Shown: positions 1 to 11,069 of the stretch, piece after piece
How the letters are laid out: each line of letters starts with the position of its first letter
Position numbering within the stretch: the stretch's first letter is position 1
Made by a program: the position numbers and the translations under genes
Assembly: GCA_032164245.1 (NCBI GenBank)
Contig: JAVMKO010000003.1
Coordinates: 84,364,390-84,428,389 of the forward strand
Reading direction: 5' to 3'
Length of the DNA stretch: 64,000 bases
DNA from: Sternotherus odoratus
Lineage: Eukaryota > Chordata > Testudines > Kinosternidae
Notes under the pieces: model-generated
Databases searched by the model: none
What the model was told of the DNA's origin: nothing
What the model saw: the letters and a program-made list of their open reading frames with translations, nothing else

Positions 1-12
1 GCTCGAACACAG

Positions 13-290
13 CTGATCATGGAGACTACATGCCCCAAATGTGCTCCAGCCTGCTCTGCACAGGAGGTGGTGGATCTCATTATTGTGTGGGGAGAAGAGT
101 CTGTGCAGGCAGAGCTCCAATCCAGCAGAAGAAATGCTGACATCTATGCAAATATCGCTTGTGGAATGGGGGAGAAGGACTACACGAGGGACACGCAGCA
201 GTGCCGTGTGAAAGAACTTTGCCAAGCATACCAGAAAGCAAGAGAGGCAAACAGTTGTTCTGGTGCTGCACCCCACTCTGCATGTGATTC
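13..290 (+). pseudogene. Myb/SANT-like DNA-binding domain fragment, transposon-associated
   Basis: An open frame from the ATG at 19 reads a recognisable Myb/SANT-like (MSANTD / ZSCAN29-like) domain: EVVDLI, VWGEESVQAEL, RRNADIY, RDTQQCRVKEL and AYQKAREAN appear in family order. Such domains are very abundant in turtle genomes, associated with Harbinger-type transposons and their domesticated relatives. Decay is visible. The first helix tryptophan (expected before the EVVDL block) is a cysteine. The KIKEL step is shortened to KEL. The reading diverges after HSACDSQG and stops at 298-300, before the usual conserved continuation. No partner transposase or zinc-finger exon lies nearby. I read it as a dead transposon-derived fragment, not a gene; the family call is from memory of the domain. 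Confidence 0.7.
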
Positions 291-300
291 TCAGGGGTGA

Positions 301-2150
301 CCCTACCAGCACCCCCACAAGCAATTTTGACAAGAATTGTTCCATCTGATTCTGAAGTATGGGAATTTGAAAAAATAGGTGTTAACCATTTTGCAAGTTC
401 TTATAATAATTTTCTGTTCTATTTCCAAAAAAGAGAGGCCTTGAAACTCCAGGTCTGGTTTGCTGTGAAGTTCTTCAATGGCATTAGTGTTTTTTCCCCA
501 GAAACAGTGGTAGTTTGGGGGAATTTTTTCCCTGGTGACTCAGCCATAGCAGAATCCTCCATTGTCGTGGTGCAATCTTCTAAGTTTTGCCAAAGTCTGG
601 AGAATCCAATGAGGTTACCAAGTGTCTGACAGGCTTGGCAAATTCATCTAATTAACTTCAGGACCCCTTCAGAGCTTCTAAGCCCCATGAGGAGTCTGTC
701 AGACATTTGGAGCCATGATGTGCAGCAGATCTCCTAATCCCCGAGGGCTTCCTTCTATTGATCTCCTTACTCCCACAATGCGCCTTAGCCATGTGGAGAC
801 TCCTGCAGAATATTCAGAAATATGCAGAAAATTCTGAAGAATTTCTAACCCCAGAGAGTCTCTGGGAGGGCTCTGAGGCAGAACTGGTTGGGCTAAAGGG
901 CTTTAAGAAATCCACAAGTGTAGCTTGGAAAAAAATTGGGTGCAGTTCAAGCAAGCAGGAGACCAAGATATGCTAATTGACACAGCTGTCATCTAGGATG
1001 TAATCTAATTTACATACTTGGTGGCGAATAAATGCTTCTATATGGCAGAACACCAGTATTTTTCCTTGACAACTTTATCAAAAGGCTAATGAAGTTCCCA
1101 GACAAAAGTTTGCTCAGCTTGATTTAAGGTTGTAACTACAGTAACGTAAAGATGCTGTTTATAAACATTGGAAAGCCAATAAATTGTACATTAAAAAGCT
1201 GCTTAAAAAAAAGGCTGTGGGAAAATATGGAAATACAGTGCTAAGGCTCCCCCAATTGACAATTTCCCCATATTCCTAGCCACTCACCAGCCTAATTAAT
1301 GAGACATCCTTACAGCTGCTCATCATTCAACTTCATCATTGACAATGTGAGTGAGACACCCCTTGACATATCCAGCTTCCTAAATGTATGAAACACCCAC
1401 CAACCCTCTCCATCTTCACAGTCATAGACTATCCTACAGTTCACCCTCCACTAACAACACATCACTGACAACCCGCATCTCACATTTCACCCCCACACCA
1501 AAGGATGATTGAACCACCATGTCATCTTCCCAATATACCGAGGTTCCCTGATACAAATGAGTCCTTAAGCTGGCCAGGTACACAAGAATGTGATGTTCCC
1601 GGCCAGTGAAGTTCAAGGCCAAATCATTAAAGTACTTAAGACTTAAGAAGTCAAGTAACTGAGACACTTGTCCTATACACAAATACATGCCATGGTTGGT
1701 GCATGGGTCACAGGGATATGACAGAAGAGCTACACTTATTTGGCTTCCTTAAGTCTCCATTTTCATTCTTTCTAATGTTCCTTTTATTTACCTTGAATTG
1801 CAATTTTATCCATGGGTTAAGCTGGAAAAAAATCAGTGTGATATTCTTCCAAGCTCCACCCACAAACCAAGAGTGGCCCATCCCAGTTGCTGGTGTTGAA
1901 AATATGAGCATGCATGATCTGCACGGCTCCACAAATTTGCCTCATTTTCACTGGGACTTCCCCCTCTTCCCCACCTCAGTTTCTTGGCTTTAGCTCCTTC
2001 TCCTTGGGAGACTAACAAACCGTGGTACTCTCCAACTTGCCAACCAATTGCTGCACCAAAATGCTGTCACTTACAGTAGATTGTGCAGATCTTCACCCAG
2101 GAGATGTCACTTACACTAGATTGTGTTCAGTCCACTCCACTGAGTGTTCT
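301..2150. other. No gene seen; AT-rich sequence
   Basis: Open frames here are short and unlike known proteins. Segment 1843-2130 shares short blocks with 47510-47780 (CTCCACCCACAAA, GTTGAAA-TATGA, TAGATTGTGC), suggesting two old copies of one unidentified repeat. Within it TGTCACTTACA is directly repeated at about 2065 and 2106. Otherwise I see nothing identifiable. Confidence 0.4.
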
Positions 2151-2254
2151 GGCCCCAATCCAGCAGACTCCTTAAGCATGTAATGTGCTTAACTTTAAAC
2201 ACAGGAGTTGTCCTACTCAAATCATGTGCTTAAACGCTTTGCTAAATCTAGGTC
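2151..2254. repeat. Palindromic MITE-like fragment (CTTAAGCATGTGCTTAA type)
   Basis: The segment from AATCCAGCAG to GCTTTGCTAAATC reads roughly as its own reverse complement, with TTAAGCA words on both arms. This matches a short palindromic element common in turtle genomes. It is degenerate and I see no target-site duplication. Confidence 0.5.
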
Positions 2255-2259
2255 AGAGT

Positions 2260-4690
2260 GCTCAGCTCCTAGCAGGATCAGGCATAGTATGGTTTCCTTC
2301 TCTTTTCTTACATGAATTGATCAGCAGTAATACAATTAACAATTTTGACATTTGGATGATGATCACCGAGTGTCTGAGTTATCTATTTATGTAAATGAAC
2401 AGAACAAAGTCAGGCAGTCATCACGGTAGCAGCTACAGATGATCCACATTTTCAAGATACACATGGTTATCATCACAACCATAAAGGGCAGAAATTGGTT
2501 GATTTATATAACCATGAACCAGAACCCAACATAAGACCTCATTTTAAATTAGCATTATTTCTTGGCTTTCCAATGTTTGGATTCCGTTTAACTTCAATAT
2601 TCTTTAAAGCTTCTTTTTCGCTTAAATGATTGGTGTGTTCACAGCCTTGACTCCATCTAAACAAAATTGTTGAGTTTCTGTTGCTGTTGAAGAGGCGGGG
2701 AATGAGGGGGCTTGACAGGGAATTTTGTAAAGGGAGGTTGAAAAACCTTATTTGATGAAATCAATACATTTTGCAGGAATGGATCGATTTAGTTGAAAAT
2801 GAATTATTGAATTGCTTCCTTTCAATAAAGTCAAAACCTACTTTTTGATATGGACACAGAGCTTTATTTTGACTTTGACCTCTATATTAGATTTTATTAC
2901 AATAATTTTGCATTTATACTGCAACTTTAGTCCTGTATGCTAAAATATAATATAAAGTCAAAATGCATTGGTTTTACTTTTATCAAAATGTTTCATTTTG
3001 ATTAGATAATTTCAATATTTTTGAAATGATTTTTTTCTGAATTGCTGTGCAGGAAATTTTGACACTTTGTTCCCATTCTGGACAAAAGGAGGTTCTGCAA
3101 TGTCCGAATTTCCCGTGGAATGGAAATTCTGAGTTTCAACCAGCTCTAGACTTCTGTTCGTAAATTGGTCTGCCAAAACTCTGTGCATTCAGGATCAAAA
3201 GTGCTGCATGGATGCAAAATTATTATCACTGACAACTGGCATCCGTCCCCCCTATTTTCCTCCTGAGCCACTCTAGGATTTTTGCACTAATTTGTATTTA
3301 CTTTCATTAGGCTTTCCTAAACTTGGGAATTTTGAAAATGTGTGAGCATACTGGACACCCAAAGGAAAGTATTACTCAGCAGCAGCCCCGATCAGCTGAA
3401 TATGAGTAAAGTGGAGTTGGCAGCCTCCAAAATGGAGTCCCAACCATTTAGCCAGAAGGATAATATTACGAGGAAAGGGACTGTATGTGTCCAGTTAGCC
3501 CAGGCAGGAAATGGGAGCCGTTAAATTCTCAGAGCAGATACAATTTCTGGCTTTAAACAGAAATTGGTTTTCAGCCATACAAAAGTGGGACACCTTCAAA
3601 GGATTACCGGGAAAGGCATTTTGCACCAGTTTATGGACACATCTTTGAGAGTGCTGTAGAAATAAATAATCTGGGTTTGATAGTGAGTGTATTTGAAATG
3701 CTGGATATGTTCCAAAGGAAAATGGTTATTGTTACAAACTCATATAAAGGTTTCCCAATTGGTTTCATCGTGAGTGAGAGGGGACTGAAGTGCTGTATAC
3801 CCAATCTACGTTATCAGTCGTCTCTTTCTGCTCACTGCTATTAGTGCAGGGTTACAGCCACAGAGGACAGCACTGTTGGCTGGCTGCCTTTTAGTTGTGC
3901 GCAGGTCGCCAACAGCAAATATGACTGGTGCCATGGGACCTTTTTCCACTCAATGGATTTTGGCTTCTCCAGACAATGTCACTAAAAGTTATCTCATCTT
4001 GAACTACCTTAGGCCAGAAAAAAAACTAATGTAGCCTAGAAAAATGCAGTAAGCCCAATTGGTAAAACACTTTTAGGCTGGTATCAACACTATTGGCATA
4101 AAGGCTGCGTTTCCTGTTTGAGCTGTGCCACCTCCATAGAACTGGAGCTCAAGAAATATCAGCTGGGTTGGCACAGTCCTTATTTCTTTCATATCCCCCT
4201 TGTCAACAGTTTGAAAGTGAGATGGCTAATTTTGTGCCTGACAAGAAAGGACGGATCATTTTCTCAGATGCTGCTATCAGCAGAGTCAGGGCTGGTACAC
4301 TCTCTGAGGGAGTCCCCAAACTACAGGTTACTGGCAGGCAGACAAACACTCACTGACAGCCATTTGTGACCCACTATGAAACACCATCTGCTGTTGTTGG
4401 GGGGGAAGGAACGCATCCAGCAAGTGATACCACTGTGAGAAATGAGTCTCTGTGTTGACACACAGCAGTCTTTAGCTGGCCCTAAAGAATAAGCCTACTT
4501 TGTTTTCCTCGATTTGTGAGTGCGAGGGAGAGAAATGTATGTTGCTGTAGCTCCATAGGTAAAGCAGACAGGCTCTGTTTATAACAAAGCTAGAGAAGGG
4601 AAGCATTTGATGCACTAGTATTATACATATGAACCAAATGCGTCCATCAAGTGAACCCAATGTGTATGGAAGAGGATGTTAAGGAGAAAC
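2260..4690. other. No gene seen; AT-rich desert
   Basis: Low-GC sequence with only short chance frames. 2720-3150 is rich in AAAT/TTGAAA words and ends near 3130-3148 with CAACCAGCTCTAG, a phrase seen in old turtle repeats. I cannot assign it to a family. Confidence 0.4.
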
Positions 4691-4694
4691 AACA

Positions 4695-4890
4695 CTGCCT
4701 AGTAATTAAAGCAAGTGGCAGAAAGCTGGAGCCTGGGGTTCTATTCTTGCTCTGTCACTGATTTGCTTGTGATCTTGGGCAAATCCCATCACTTCGGTGT
4801 GGTAATCGTGATCCTTGCTTCTCTCACCGGGGTTTTGTGATGATTAATGAATTTTCATAAGACACTTTGAGATTCTTGGATGGAAGGTGC
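4695..4890 (+). mobile_element. MIR SINE
   Basis: The core is recognisable: a GCCTGGGGTTC block, CTCTGTCACTGATTTGCTTG, then ATCTTGGGCAAATC and CACTT. The MIR tail-side block TTTTGTGATGATTAATGA follows. MIR is an ancient tRNA-derived CORE-SINE shared by amniotes. The copy is diverged, with no detectable duplication of target DNA. Confidence 0.75.
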
Positions 4891-4899
4891 TGAATAATT

Positions 4900-6085
4900 T
4901 CATTGATGCTAACAAGCTGCTGATGCAGCAAATTTTTAAATACACGACCAAAGCTGGAAGATAATTTTCTTTCTGCTGTGGAAAAACTGACTTCAGAAGC
5001 AGCTCTCACTTTTCATATAAACATATAAGATGTGCACTAACTTAATTGCGTGTCAAATGTTACAGCTGGTGTAAGTGTTGACCAGAATCAAAAGCTACGC
5101 CAATTTAACCAAGTGGCATGCACACCATTTCAGTTCAAAAGTTTCCGGATGGCTAAAGGGCCCCCAACCTGCTAAGAGGGAAAAGGAGTCTTACTTGCTC
5201 ATTAACACACATCGCACGCAGCCAAAGCATATGCCAACTTTTCCCTCTATGGTCAGAAAAGTAGACTTTCATTTTTAGGAGTCTTAATAGTTCTGTGTCT
5301 CATGATTAAGTAATGAGAGCTGGCATCCAAAGTGACTGGAATTCCGCTGATCTTGCATTAGTTTTGTAGGCCCTGGCGGACTATAAAGCACAATGTTTTC
5401 AAGCAAAATATGCAGGCAAAAAATAAAATAAAATAAATACAGACTGTAGAATCTGAGTTTGCTTCCATAGCAGAGAAGTGTCAGGGTTATATTTTTTGTC
5501 AAGAACTCTGGCTAAATTGTTGTTGGTGTGGTTGTTTTTTAAATGCTGAAAAAAGTCTGTATGGAGACTAACATTTGAGTTCCCAGTTCTAATTGTATAG
5601 ATCAATGAATATCACATAAAATCTATTGAGACCGTGCTCAATCCAAATTCCACTGAAGTCAATGGGTGTCTTTGCATTAACTTAACTGGGAGTTGGATCA
5701 GGTACATAATCACCAAAGGGAAATGTATTTCCAAAAGCATGCATCTATGGTTTATGCCTCTTTAGAGGAGAACGGAAAAGGATCCAGTTCCTTGTAGTTC
5801 AGTCTTCTTTTTCAGAAGTTGACAGCAGAAATCCTGCAAGCTCAAGTGAGCTGCAATTGAGATGAATCAAAAACTTCATAGTAATCTGTGCTAGTGGAGA
5901 AGCATGTTACATTACACCAGAGAGCCAGAGTGACCGGTGCATGAGAACATAGCAAGTTAATGATAGGGGGAGAAAAATGGGGGTAAGGCGAAGCCTTATG
6001 ATTTAAATATGCTCTCACTTATGGCTGTGTGATATGAAAACCAAATCTAAACATTTGTCTGTAGAATCAGGTGATGATTGGCCCT
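4900..6085. other. No gene seen apart from the hairpin at 5635
   Basis: Unique-looking AT-rich sequence with no frame of interest and no recognisable repeat beyond the small palindromic element. Confidence 0.4.
5635..5702. repeat. Short palindromic MITE-like hairpin
   Basis: The left arm (TCAATCCAAATTCCACTGAA) and the right arm ending GGGAGTTGGATCAGGT pair imperfectly around AAGTCAATGGGTGTC. The CCACTGAAGTCAATGG phrase is typical of a high-copy palindromic element in turtles and archosaurs. Confidence 0.5.
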
Positions 6086-6089
6086 CTCC

Positions 6090-6480
6090 TGTCTCAAGGG
6101 GGGCAGGAAAATGGTCTATGCACCTGCCACCTAATTCAGTTTAAAACCTGACACATTTTCCAAGAGCGGGCTGGCATAATGAAGTTCATTCAGGCTGTCA
6201 GTGGAGTCAATAACTTATCCCCAACTGCTTTTGTTTCAGAGGCGGCAGTGCCTCTGATCGGGCTGAGGTACTTATCCAAGTAAAATTTATTTTCAATTGT
6301 AGGCCGTAATACAACTGGCACAAGCCTGGCTTTGACTGAAGCTTTTGCTCAAGGCTAAACTATTGTTAAAGTTTGTGCCCATTGTCCAGGGCCTTTGATC
6401 TGTCAAAGCTGCTTAACAAGCTGGTTAAAAACTGTTTCAGATAACAGGTGTGTCCTTTGAGGACACTGACACATTTTTCA
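6090..6480. promoter_or_regulatory. Candidate conserved enhancer with paired TCF/LEF words
   Basis: No recognisable repeat and no coding match. A TCF/LEF-type CTTTGATC (6393-6400) is followed two bases later by TCAAAG (6403-6408), giving two facing half-sites. The flanks carry homeodomain-like words. Location about 13 kb downstream of the OLIG3 promoter is compatible with a distal enhancer, and dorsal neural Olig3 expression is known to respond to Wnt/beta-catenin signalling. Enhancer function is an inference from motif content only. Confidence 0.3.
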
Positions 6481-7500
6481 ACTTCTTTAAAAGACTAGTC
6501 CAGTGGCTGACTAAGATTTACATGCTGGTTGGTGGTGATATATGGGAAACACTTTAAAGCAAGGAATGAGATGTAGTGTTTTATTTCCCTGAATTTCTTC
6601 TGTGTGTGCCTCTCCCGCATTGAATTAGGTGTAAAATCATTATCTGCAGATTTGCAGCAATTTAGAGCGGCCGTGGAATATTCACCAGAGCTGCAAACTC
6701 TAGCAAGCAAGCTCTCTGTCGCTTCAGGGAGAGCTGCCATTCTTGGTGGGTGACAAGGGAAAGTCCTAGAGGAAAAGGTGTGACTCGTACCAACATGCCA
6801 GCGGTCAAGTGAAAGTTTTACAAACACTGCATCCAAAGGCAGTTGCTGTGTTGTTATTTCAGTAGTTCCGTTCCCTCTCTCGTTCACCACCTTTGGCATA
6901 GATGAAGCAAGCCTGAAATGGAAATGGTGTCTGGGCCAAGGAGAGAGAAAGCTCTTTATAAACATCGGAAGACTGACTGGGGAAACCCAGCTCATCGCAG
7001 TAAATCCCAATCTTGCTCTGTATTCTGATTTTTTTTTAAAAATAGGTCTTGATTTTAAAAGCTGATTATCCTTCAAAGTCTGCTACCCACCTTGCGACTG
7101 ATGTGACATCCTTACAACCATGGTGAAAAATAGATGAAGGGGAATTACTCTTTAAATAAACTACTTCTGGGATTTCCAGGTGGGTTGTGACCTTCCAGAA
7201 ATATCATAGAGGGGGCTCCAGAAGGGGGGAGACACAAGAATACACAATAAAAGTAAATTTAAAATTATTTTTAAAATACCTGAAACACAACATAAGCCCA
7301 GTGAAGATGTGTTTCTTTAAGGCCACCATATTGTCATCTGAGAAGCCCAGCTAATGGTTCAGTATAAAGTGCAAGATCTGATGGAGGGATGTAATGATGT
7401 TTCCAATTAAAGCAACCTTATTGTTGTAATCTAACATGTCTAGTTAGTGTAGACTAGAGCAGGATGTGAATACATGCAGCAGGCTACTAGAGCCAGTGCT
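6481..7500. other. No supported gene; one long chance frame on the minus strand
   Basis: A minus-strand frame of 193 codons (7076 to 6495) is the longest in this part, but it has no recognisable domain or low-complexity signature. I do not call it a gene. The remainder is AT-rich unique DNA. Confidence 0.4.
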
Positions 7501-7593
7501 AATCATAGGACCATAGAACTGGAAGGGACCTCGAGAGGTTATCTAGTCCAGTCCCCAGGACTCGTGGCAGGACTAAGTATTATCTAGACCAGC
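7501..7593 (-). mobile_element. CR1 LINE 3-prime end fragment
   Basis: AATCATAGGACCATAGAACT, GGAAGGGACCTCGAGAGGTT and ATCTAGTCCAGTCCCC are the reverse complement of a CR1 3-prime terminus with its ATTCTATG-type octamers. CR1 is the dominant LINE of turtles and birds. The copy is heavily 5-prime truncated, as is usual for CR1, and has no coding content. Confidence 0.85.
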
Positions 7594-7877
7594 AGTGTCC
7601 AATAGAAGTTCGATCCTTCTCTTCATGACAAATATGATTTCAAAAGTGATAGGGCCTGAAACAGCTATTCATGTGAAAAGAGACCCTTCATGACATGATG
7701 CTGTTTTGCACTTCATTAGTGACATAAGCCAACATCCTCAAAGCTGTTGAGTTGCCTAATTCCCACTGAAATCAATGGGACATACACTTTTGAAGATCTG
7801 AGCCAGAGTTAGGGATCTTTCAAAGCTCAGGAAAAGTTAAGCTTGATGAACCAAGTAATGGCTCTGGTGCTGCATAG

Positions 7878-8018
7878 CTTCTAGTACTTGGTTTCAGAGT
7901 AGCAGCTTTGTTAGCCTGTATCCATAAAAAGAACAGGAGTGCTTGTGGCACCTTAGAGACTTGTGGCACCTTAGAGACTTGTGGCACCTTAGAAATTTCA
8001 GCGTACTTCTAGTACTTG
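7878..8018 (+). mobile_element. Short GGCACCTTA retroelement, complete insertion with 13-bp target duplication
   Basis: The 13-mer CTTCTAGTACTTG occurs at 7878-7890 and 8006-8018 and brackets an element of 115 bp. The element begins GTTTCAGAGTAGCAGCTTTG, continues TGTATCC, AAAAAGAACAGGAGT and CTTGTGGCACCTTAGAGA, and ends AAATTTCAGCGTA. This is subtype B of the turtle family whose fuller copy is at 21408. It has no poly(A) or simple-repeat tail and stops before the GCATAAGCTTTCGTGGG part. The internal 18-bp unit is triplicated. The family is often treated as a turtle SINE, but the long target duplication and missing tail would also fit a Penelope-like element. Confidence 0.8.
7942..7995 (+). 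repeat. 18-bp unit in three tandem copies inside the retroelement
   Basis: CTTGTGGCACCTTAGAGA repeats at 7942, 7960 and 7978. The first two copies are identical and the third has one change (AGAAA). Other copies of the element in the window carry this unit once, so the array is a local expansion before or after insertion. Confidence 0.9.
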
Positions 8019-9990
8019 TGAGCTTTGTTTCTGATAGGTCTACTAAATACAACTTGCTATCTAGTTGCACATCCCTGACATGTGTTGAATGAATTGGTGT
8101 CTTGGCTCTGTTCTTAGTGGTCATCATAAAAATCACCACCATAGTTGTGACTAATTTGCACTGTAGTTGACATTCGTAGCAAAGTGGTCTACAAAACATC
8201 AAACATTGAATTGAAGTGTAGATGAGGAAGTCCTCCAGATATGTTTATCATGTAAATAAAAAATGTGTTATAAATTATATTGAACTATCATTTCATTGAT
8301 CTCTTGGTGGGGGATCAGCATGGTTAGGTAGGTATTAATAACAGATCTTCTCTTTTATAGTATGTTATTTTAGGACACTCTGCCATCTCATTTAGGTTTT
8401 ATAAAAATAAGATTTTATAAAATCTAAGACCAATAAAAATCTTTCCATGATTTCTTAAATTGTATGTACTTTTTAGAAAATAAATGTTCACCTGAAGTTT
8501 GTATCCCAAACACTGTGAGGTAGTACTTGTGCATGAGAATCAGAAAGTGATATTGAGTACAAATTGATCAAAATAAAAGGGAAAGTGACTTTTATTGTTA
8601 TTGACTGAGGTAAGAGAAATGTAACAATAAAATAAAGTGTAAAAGTACTAAAAGTACATTTATAATATTACAAATATTTATCTGTTTAAATAATATAAAT
8701 TGTCATTGTAACATAGGTGAGGACATTTATTATCTTAACATATTTTTAAATTGCATCTCTTGAAATGAATTGGATCTAAAAACATGATTACACTGGAATA
8801 CCTCATGCATACAACATGCCACTAACACTGCAGGAGGATCAGCCGGGTGAGTTCTGTCCCCAACAGACAGCTGATCCTCTGTTCTAATCTTTAGTTCAGC
8901 TGCAGAGCACTGCAGGGATTATGCCATTATAGTTCTTGTAGAACTATGTGGAAGTTCTGGCCCCTTTGCGGAACTCTCTTCTTGTTCATGATGCATAACT
9001 AAATACCTGTGCAATGATCATGAAACCATAGGCACTAATATGTAAATTCCAAAAAACTACCTTCTCACCTATAAAAGTGGCTCCTCCAGATCAGGACTGA
9101 ACAAAAAATCGCATTGCCTCGGCTTGAGCCTGCTCTTAATTAGAAGCTTTATTGGCCTGATTCTGATCTCAGATCACCTCTAACTTAAAAATGGAGTCAC
9201 TTCTGATTTCCCTAATTAAAGTGACATCAGATTTCACCCCACCCCTCCCATCCTCTAACTGTCATTCCTACGCATTTGACAAGTCCTAAATTCACTTTTT
9301 GAAACATTTGATTTTTAATTCACGAGGAAATGTTTTCAGTATACAGTAAATGTGCCTGCCTGGAGTCCCCCAAAAGCCTTTCCCTTACCGCTAGAGTAGC
9401 AGGGCCTGGTCCTCCGCTGCTTTGCACCTTGCAGAGTCATTGACCCTCGGGCGCAGTGGATGGAAAATAGAGCTGGCTGACAATATTCAAGATCTGAAAT
9501 ATCAATGACTTTTTTCGTGAAGCTGAGGAAGGCAGAACAAGGTGAAATTGCTTGGACAGCATTTTAGAAATGTTTTTCTTCTTCACACGTGGAGCCTAGA
9601 GGTTACTGGTGAAGTCAGATTAACACTCATCTTCCCTTTATGTTAATATATTGTAGCGTATCTTGCATAATACCATATGCGGATAGGAAATTTGGTGCCA
9701 GGTTCAAACAGGGGGGAGGGGGCGCAAGGTGGAAGTTTCCTCTAGGGCACAAAATATCCTTGCACCGGCCCTGAGAATAAAAGATTTAGAAATGGGAGAT
9801 AGAAGCAACTCAGCCCTTAAAAGTTTGTGCCTCTGGGGTGACAGTGGAGGACCCAACGCAGAAACTTCTGTGATCGTCACTAGCAAACTAACTAGAGCTT
9901 CACACTGGGACGTGGGGGTTGAATCACTGGGTCCCCCGTGGGCTCGGAAGAAGGTGTTACTCATCAGGGATTCGGATTGTTTCCCCTTAA
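8019..9990. other. No gene seen; AT-rich desert
   Basis: 8220-8800 is very AT-rich with many TTTTATAAAA and AATAAA words. GC rises only after 9340. No coding frame is credible and no repeat is assigned. Confidence 0.4.
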
Positions 9991-10011
9991 TTTCTCCTAC
10001 ACTGAATTAAA

Positions 10012-10088
10012 GCCAGATCCTCAACGTTTGTACAGTCCATTGAAGGCAATGGAGCTAGGCCGTTTACATCGGGAGAGGATCTGGCCCT
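10012..10088. repeat. Palindromic MITE-like hairpin
   Basis: GCCAGATCCTCAACG on the left pairs with GAGAGGATCTGGC on the right around CCATTGAAGGCAATGG. This is a typical turtle palindromic short element with a self-complementary centre. Confidence 0.55.
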
Positions 10089-10386
10089 CTGAACGTTCAA
10101 GCCGCTACTGCCGAAGATCTCAGCTCTGCTTTGGGGGGAGCAATTCCCCCTCTGCCCAACTGAGGAAATAACTAGGCGCTGGGTTTGGTGAGCTAGCCCA
10201 GGCGCCAACTCCAGAGCTTCTGCAGCCCGAGCCCGGGAGAGACCAGGCGCCTGAGTTCACATTGAAAACGAGCTGCTCGTTGGGTAATAACTGCTGGGAA
10301 CGGGAATTGCCCCTGGCACGAGTTCACCTCCTGGCCAATCAAGCTCTAAACTGAAGCACTACTTCTCTTTTTTCTGTCCATCTGCA

Positions 10387-10411
10387 CGCCCCGCCCCGCC
10401 CCGCCCCGCCC
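10387..10411 (-). promoter_or_regulatory. Five tandem GC boxes (CGCCC x5)
   Basis: The plus strand reads CGCCC five times without interruption, so the minus strand carries overlapping GGGCGGGGC Sp1/KLF boxes. It lies at the edge of a GC-rich domain with no recognisable gene. It could be a simple 5-bp microsatellite or part of a promoter. Confidence 0.4.
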
Positions 10412-10942
10412 GTCTCTTGAGCAGAGGAAAAGGTGTCCCCGAAGGGCGGCCCCGCTTGTCATACTCACACCAGGGAGGAGGAAAATGAATGAAAAGCAAA
10501 GGACCTCAATCAAGCGCTGGAGATCCAATGGGGGGAAAGGGCGGGTTTTGTGGTTTGTGGCAGACTGGGAAAGAAAAAAAATGAACCACACCCATGTAGC
10601 GTCAAATGTCCGCTAGGCGCTTAAATCCGGGATCCTCACAACAATTATTTTTGGTGGGCTCAGAGTGCGGCCACCAACTCTTGCTGGTGGCCACTTGACA
10701 AGTTTTCCTAAACTAGTTAACTTTAGGAAAAACAAATCAATATTCACCTGTATATGTCAAATCATAGTGATTTATGTATGGGTTGTTGGTTTTTTCGCAG
10801 ACTCGATAATAACAATAATGTACAGTTGTCTCTATTCTTTACTGGATCTAAACAGAATGGGAACACAAATAAGGTGCTAAGCATGTTCTTATTATTGTTT
10901 CTTTTGCTTTTTTGGCTGCATTTTTTAGACTTGCTAGCAAGT
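10412..10942. other. No gene seen
   Basis: Transition from GC-rich to AT-rich sequence. Open frames are short and no repeats are recognised. Confidence 0.35.
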
Positions 10943-11068
10943 AAGTCTACTTCTGAGAAAAGTGATACTGGTATGTTGGTTAATATCACTTTTCACAGCA
11001 GCAGACTTGTCAGCTAGCTGAGAGGCAGTGAGAAGTGATATTAACAAATACCACTTTTCACAGCAGAC
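10943..11068. repeat. Tandem hairpin element with AAGTCTGCTGTGAAAAGTG arms
   Basis: Arm 10943-10967 and arm 10984-11008 are reverse complements at 22 of 25 positions, separated by 16 bases. A second, partial copy of the same arms follows: AGAAGTGATATTAAC near 11031 and CCACTTTTCACAGCAGACTT at 11051-11070. This looks like two head-to-tail copies of a palindromic nonautonomous DNA element. Confidence 0.6.
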
Positions 11069-11069
11069 T

